A stretch of 11,259 bases of DNA. Source: Bacteroidota bacterium (GTDB taxonomy: Bacteria; Bacteroidota; Ignavibacteria; Kapaibacteriales; UBA2268). A model generated the notes under the pieces. It was not told the DNA's origin. It saw only the letters and a list, made by a program, of their open reading frames with translations, and ran no database searches. The position numbers and the translations under genes are program-made. Location: positions 1-11,259 of the forward strand of contig JAKIZN010000027.1 of NCBI GenBank assembly GCA_022708005.1, given 5' to 3'. How positions within the stretch are numbered: position 1 is the stretch's first letter; each line of letters begins with the position of its first letter. This document shows, piece after piece, positions 7,944-11,259 of this stretch.

Positions 7944-7948
7944 AAGGA
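7944..7948 (+). promoter_or_regulatory. tetR ribosome binding site deciding a TTG start
   Basis: AAGGA lies 5 nt before the TTG at 7954-7956. An in-frame TAA at 7939-7941 closes the frame upstream, and no ATG follows before the helix-turn-helix, so this site and TTG are needed to make an intact DNA-binding domain. Confidence 0.7.
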
Positions 7949-7953
7949 AAAAA

Positions 7954-8562
7954 TTGGAAGTAAAAGAAAGGATATTAACAATAGCGCTCGGCGAGTTCTC
8001 AAGGCTTGGCTTCAGAAATGTGAGAACAGACGAGCTTGCGCAAAAAATAGGCATTAGCAAGCGCACGCTTTATGAGCATTTCCCTTCGAAAGAGCAATTG
8101 TTTGAAGAGGTTGTGGATCGTGAATTAGATAAATTAAGAAAGCTTATCGATGATATTGTTGTAAGAATAGAAAGCGATTCGAATGTAAATTTAATTGACG
8201 AGCTTCGCAAAATTTGGCAAATAGACGCAAGTTCATCTATTAATTCAACGCAGACATTTTTCAATGATGTGCAAAAATTCACCTCGCAAATATGGAGCAA
8301 AATATCCAAGTTCAGACAAAATGTAATCGAAGCAAACTTTACGCGTATTTATAACATAGGCGTAAAGCAGGGAATTTTCAGGAGCGACCTTAATGTCGAT
8401 ATTCTATCGCTTGTGCATATTACAATTGTCCAGCAAATACTCAATCCCGAAGTTTTGCTAACGCTTAACTATTCGCCCAATGAGGTGCTGGATTCTATCT
8501 ACAGCTTATTATTCCGAGGAGTGCTCACGGCAGAAGCCCAGCGCAGCATTGCTTGCAAGTAA
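7954..8562 (+). CDS. TetR/AcrR-family transcriptional regulator of the efflux operon
   Basis: A 202-residue protein of normal TetR size. The N-terminal domain reads EVKERILTIALGEFSRLGF, then the helix-turn-helix (about 25-44) with ISKRTLYEHFPSKEQLFEEVV, a textbook TetR recognition helix and following helix. Residues from about 55 to 202 form the variable, all-helical ligand-binding and dimer domain; the ligand is not predictable. Initiation is at TTG. The gene stands first in an operon with tolC-, adaptor- and RND-type genes, with 34 nt to the next gene, so it most likely represses its own transcript until a pump substrate binds. A perfect dyad at 7911-7929 is the likely operator. Family assignment is firm; the regulatory target is inferred. 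Confidence 0.92.
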   Translation: MEVKERILTIALGEFSRLGFRNVRTDELAQKIGISKRTLYEHFPSKEQLFEEVVDRELDKLRKLIDDIVVRIESDSNVNLIDELRKIWQIDASSSINSTQTFFNDVQKFTSQIWSKISKFRQNVIEANFTRIYNIGVKQGIFRSDLNVDILSLVHITIVQQILNPEVLLTLNYSPNEVLDSIYSLLFRGVLTAEAQRSIACK

Positions 8563-8596
8563 ATACGAAATTGTGTAACTAACTAATAAATTATCA

Positions 8597-10024
8597 ATGA
8601 AAAGAAAGATTTTTATCATTTCGCTACTCTTGTTGTCTTCAAATTTTCTGCTATCGCAAACCAAGCAGTATAGCTTGGAAGATGCGATTAGAACAGCTTT
8701 GGAGAACAACTACGAGACAAAATCGCGATTGCTCGAAATAACCAAAGCTCAGGCGGCAGTCAGCGAGGCTTATGGCTATGCTTTGCCGAGTGTTGATTTT
8801 AAAACTGGATTTAACCATTTTTTAGAAACTCCTAAAATTCCATTTCCAAATTTTCAATCAATGCTAACAAACGCAACCTACAGCATTTTATTCGACGAAA
8901 ACGTTCTGCCACGAGACAATTCCAAGTATATGCCGATGACTACTACTCTGCAAAGTTTCACGCAGGCTAATAGCTACGAAGCGGCAGTGCAGTTTTCGCA
9001 AATACTGTTTAACTCCGCAGTTTTAGAAGGAATTGGAGCGAGCGGCACATATCTGCAAACGTCTAAAGTGGCTTTGAAAGCTAATATTGCAAGCACGGTA
9101 AATGCAGTTAGAAAAAGCTTTTATACAGTAATATTAGCAAAGCAGCTATTGGAAATAACAAACGCTAGCTTTGAAAATGCAAAGAAGAATTTGGCAAGCG
9201 TGAAGGCATTGGAAAAGCAAGGTCTTGTGTCAGAATTTGATGCACTGCAAGCAGAGGTGCAAGTAGAAAACATTCATCCGATAGTGCTGCAAATAGAAAA
9301 CACATTGAAAATGGCAAAAGAGTCCTTTAAGCTAACTTTAGGTCTACCTCAAAATGAAGATATAGACGTGCTGGGCGAGCTAACTTTCAGCGATGGGCAA
9401 GTGCCCGACGTTTCAGAGGCGGTCAATCAAGCTATGGGAAGCAATTATGATATTTTAACATTGGAGAATAAGCAAAAGGTTGATAACGCATTTGTAGAAA
9501 TTACACGCTCTGAGTATTGGCCCACTTTGGTAGCTTTCGGCAGCTATTCATTAAACGGCACATCGAACAATTTGAAATTTCAAAATTATAGAAGCGCTAT
9601 GATTGGAATAAGTTTGAATATCAATTTGTTTAGCGGTATGCGAACAAAAAATAAAGTTGAGCAAAGCTTAATCGACGTTGAAAAAACTGAGATGCAAATA
9701 AACCAGCTACGCCATGCTATTGCATTGCAAGTAAAAAATCAGATAAATGAACTTGAGCGAATTAAAAGCAACGTAGAAGCTCAAGAAAGAAACGTCAGGC
9801 TTGCCGAAAAAAGCTACGAGCTTTCTACCATTCGATATAGAGAAGGCACAGGCAATCAGCTTGAAATACAAAATGCCGATTTAGCACTTCGTCAAGCAAG
9901 GACTAATCTGCTAAACTCATATTACGATTTCACTACTGCAAGAAGCGAACTCGAGACTCTCATTGGAAATGTTGACGGAAAATACTTTGAAGTTTATTCC
10001 AAATATTTAGATAATAAAGATTAA
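8597..10024 (+). CDS. TolC-family outer-membrane efflux protein
   Basis: A 475-residue protein with an N-terminal signal peptide (KRK, then the hydrophobic stretch 5-19; cleavage likely near S20/Q21). It shows the twofold repeat of the outer membrane efflux family. The first half has YSLEDAIRTALENNYE (25-40), AYGYALPSVDF and VQFSQILFNSAV. The second half has a matching YWPTLVAFGSYSLNG and ISLNINLFSGMRTKNKVEQS strand pair. Long helices follow each half (periplasmic tunnel). About 45 residues (75-120) are inserted between the first strand pair, as often seen in Bacteroidota TolC homologues. It would form the trimeric channel joined to the adaptor and RND pump encoded next. The ATG has no Shine-Dalgarno sequence. 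The exported substrate is unknown. Confidence 0.93.
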   Translation: MKRKIFIISLLLLSSNFLLSQTKQYSLEDAIRTALENNYETKSRLLEITKAQAAVSEAYGYALPSVDFKTGFNHFLETPKIPFPNFQSMLTNATYSILFDENVLPRDNSKYMPMTTTLQSFTQANSYEAAVQFSQILFNSAVLEGIGASGTYLQTSKVALKANIASTVNAVRKSFYTVILAKQLLEITNASFENAKKNLASVKALEKQGLVSEFDALQAEVQVENIHPIVLQIENTLKMAKESFKLTLGLPQNEDIDVLGELTFSDGQVPDVSEAVNQAMGSNYDILTLENKQKVDNAFVEITRSEYWPTLVAFGSYSLNGTSNNLKFQNYRSAMIGISLNINLFSGMRTKNKVEQSLIDVEKTEMQINQLRHAIALQVKNQINELERIKSNVEAQERNVRLAEKSYELSTIRYREGTGNQLEIQNADLALRQARTNLLNSYYDFTTARSELETLIGNVDGKYFEVYSKYLDNKD

Positions 10025-10049
10025 AAAATAAATAGGAGAAAAATTAAAA

Positions 10050-11093
10050 ATGTTTGCATTTAAGGCAAAAATTAAAAACACATTAGTTTTACTTGGCGCA
10101 GTTTCGATATTGCTTTCTGCATGCCAAAGAAAACTTGAACCGGGGAAAAGTATTGAGCAAATACGATTAGAAGAAGGCGTCCCAGTACGAATTATGACAA
10201 TCGGAGAAAGAGAGTTTAGCAAAGATTTAACCTTCTTTGCAAAAATATCTGGCATAAAAGAAACTATGCAGCAAGCGATGATTGGCGATAAAATCGTTAA
10301 AATTCGCGGCAAAGTAGGCTCAAGAGTTGGAGAGGGACAAGTGGTAGTAGAGTTTCCAAAGGATAATCCGACTATCCAATTCGAGCAAGCAAAACTCGGC
10401 TACGAAAATGCAAGAAAATTATACGAAAGAATGAAGCACTTGCTGATGGAAGGCGAAACGTCGCAGCAAAACTTCGATAATGCCGAAACGCAATACTTAG
10501 TTGCAAAAAGAAATTGGGAATCTGTGCATAGGTTAGTTTTAATCGAATCGCCTATTTCAGGGATAATTACTCAAATGCTTGTGAAAGAAGGCGATAAAGT
10601 TAAGGCTGGCGATAATCTATTTTCGGTAGCTCAATTAGGCAAAATGATGGCAAAGGTATGGGCTTCGGCTTCTGAAGTGCAATATATCAAGCAAGGCATG
10701 GAAGTAACAATGAATATTAACGGCGATGAGTTCCAAGGCAAAGTGGCAATAGTTGATTTAGCTATGAACCAAGCACACAACGCGTTCGGAGTAGAAATAC
10801 ACTTCGATAATCCGCAAGGAAAAATCAAGAGCGGAGTTACTACCGACATAAAAATTAACGCTTACAACAACTCCAATGCACTGATGCTGCCGCGAAAAGT
10901 CATTGTGCGCGATGGCGACGATGCTTTTGTATACGTAGAAAAAGACGGCAAGGCAGAGCGACGCATAGTCAAAACTGGTCTTGAAAGTGGAATAGACGTA
11001 GAAGTCAAAAGCGGACTAAATCCGGGCGATAAAGTTGTTACCGAAGGCATTGCTTTGCTACGCGACGGCTCAAAAGTAAAAATTGTAAACTAA
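10050..11093 (+). CDS. RND efflux periplasmic adaptor (membrane fusion lipoprotein)
   Basis: A 347-residue HlyD/AcrA-type adaptor. Residues 1-24 form a lipoprotein signal with lipobox LSAC (22-25), so Cys25 should be lipidated and anchor the protein. Domains in order are a lipoyl-like half (KIVKIRGKVGSRVGEGQVVVEF, 81-102), a short coiled-coil hairpin (about 110-160), the second lipoyl-like half (ESPISGIITQMLVKEGDKVKAGDNLF, 166-191), a beta-barrel (about 197-270) and a membrane-proximal domain ending with GLNPGDKVVTEGIALLRDGSKVKIV. The short hairpin is typical of RND adaptors. GGAG lies 11 nt before the ATG, slightly far. It sits 25 nt after the tolC-type gene and 10 nt before the RND gene, so the three are surely co-transcribed. 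Confidence 0.94.
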   Translation: MFAFKAKIKNTLVLLGAVSILLSACQRKLEPGKSIEQIRLEEGVPVRIMTIGEREFSKDLTFFAKISGIKETMQQAMIGDKIVKIRGKVGSRVGEGQVVVEFPKDNPTIQFEQAKLGYENARKLYERMKHLLMEGETSQQNFDNAETQYLVAKRNWESVHRLVLIESPISGIITQMLVKEGDKVKAGDNLFSVAQLGKMMAKVWASASEVQYIKQGMEVTMNINGDEFQGKVAIVDLAMNQAHNAFGVEIHFDNPQGKIKSGVTTDIKINAYNNSNALMLPRKVIVRDGDDAFVYVEKDGKAERRIVKTGLESGIDVEVKSGLNPGDKVVTEGIALLRDGSKVKIVN

Positions 11094-11103
11094 GGGGAAG
11101 GAA

Positions 11104-11259
11104 ATGAAAATTGCGCAAACGTCGGTCAATCGACCGATTATGATGAGTATGCTTATTATAGTATTTGTGCTTTTCGGCGGTCTATCTTTTTATAACTTAA
11201 CGCTGAACCAAATGCCCGACGTGCAGATACCATTTGTTACAGTTTCTACAGTCTATCCC
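11104..11259 (+). CDS. RND efflux transporter, N-terminal fragment (cut by window edge)
   Basis: Only the first 52 of roughly 1,000-1,050 expected residues are inside the window. They read as the start of an AcrB/HAE1-type pump. A cytoplasmic amphipathic start (MKIAQTSVNRPIMM) is followed by transmembrane segment 1 (about 12-31), then the first periplasmic strand NQMPDVQIPFVTVSTVYP, the standard entry to the porter domain. This is the proton-driven inner-membrane part of the tripartite pump. AAGGGG at 11092-11097 overlaps the adaptor stop codon and lies 6 nt before the ATG, suggesting coupled translation. A drug-type HAE1 pump is more likely than a heavy-metal type, but the fragment is too short to name a substrate. 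Confidence 0.9.
   Translation, partial: MKIAQTSVNRPIMMSMLIIVFVLFGGLSFYNLTLNQMPDVQIPFVTVSTVYP

Larger units (their letters stand above)
7723..7953. other. 231-bp divergent intergenic region (restriction gene / tetR)
   Basis: The two genes point away from each other, so this stretch must carry a promoter for each. It holds the half-match at 7754-7761 for the left gene. On the right it holds a 12-bp palindrome (7877-7888), the 19-bp inverted repeat (7911-7929) and the tetR ribosome binding site. No further open frame or RNA gene was seen. Confidence 0.6.

Overview
This is a low-GC bacterial chromosome segment, most likely from the Bacteroidota/Chlorobiota side of the FCB group (for example a Kapabacteria- or Ignavibacteria-like lineage). 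The evidence is a promoter in front of rpsL that matches the Bacteroidota pattern (TTTG, 20-nt spacer, TAnnTTTG), several genes without a Shine-Dalgarno sequence, an EF-Tu of that general style, and a TetR-TolC-adaptor-RND efflux cassette. The lineage is an inference; no 16S or similar marker is present.

Region 1 (1-5033, minus strand) is a translation operon read right to left: rpsL, rpsG, fusA, tuf, rpsJ, rplC. It joins the classical str operon to the start of the S10 operon. Gaps are 13-54 nt and most genes have clear Shine-Dalgarno sequences. The last gene, rplC (L3), runs off the left edge. rpoBC does not lie directly upstream of rpsL. A promoter with A-tract-rich upstream DNA lies at about 5086-5155.

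Region 2 (5308-7722, minus strand) is one 804-codon gene. It encodes a gamma-type adenine-N6 DNA methyltransferase with an N-terminal D...ExK pattern typical of PD-(D/E)xK nucleases. It is probably a single-chain type IIG restriction-modification enzyme and is the only clearly accessory gene here.

Region 3 (7954-11259, plus strand) is an efflux operon: a TetR regulator, a TolC-like outer-membrane protein, a lipoprotein periplasmic adaptor, and the first 52 codons of an RND inner-membrane pump cut by the right edge. A perfect 9-bp inverted repeat sits just upstream of tetR and is a good operator candidate for autoregulation of the whole operon. A second, 12-bp palindrome lies 22 bp further upstream.

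Most of the window is conventional. The points most worth a second look are the type IIG enzyme beside the ribosomal operon, the tetR operator, the Bacteroidota-type rpsL promoter and an 8-residue EF-Tu insertion. I did not find a clearly new multi-gene system. No tRNA, rRNA, CRISPR array, insertion sequence or convincing intrinsic terminator was found.
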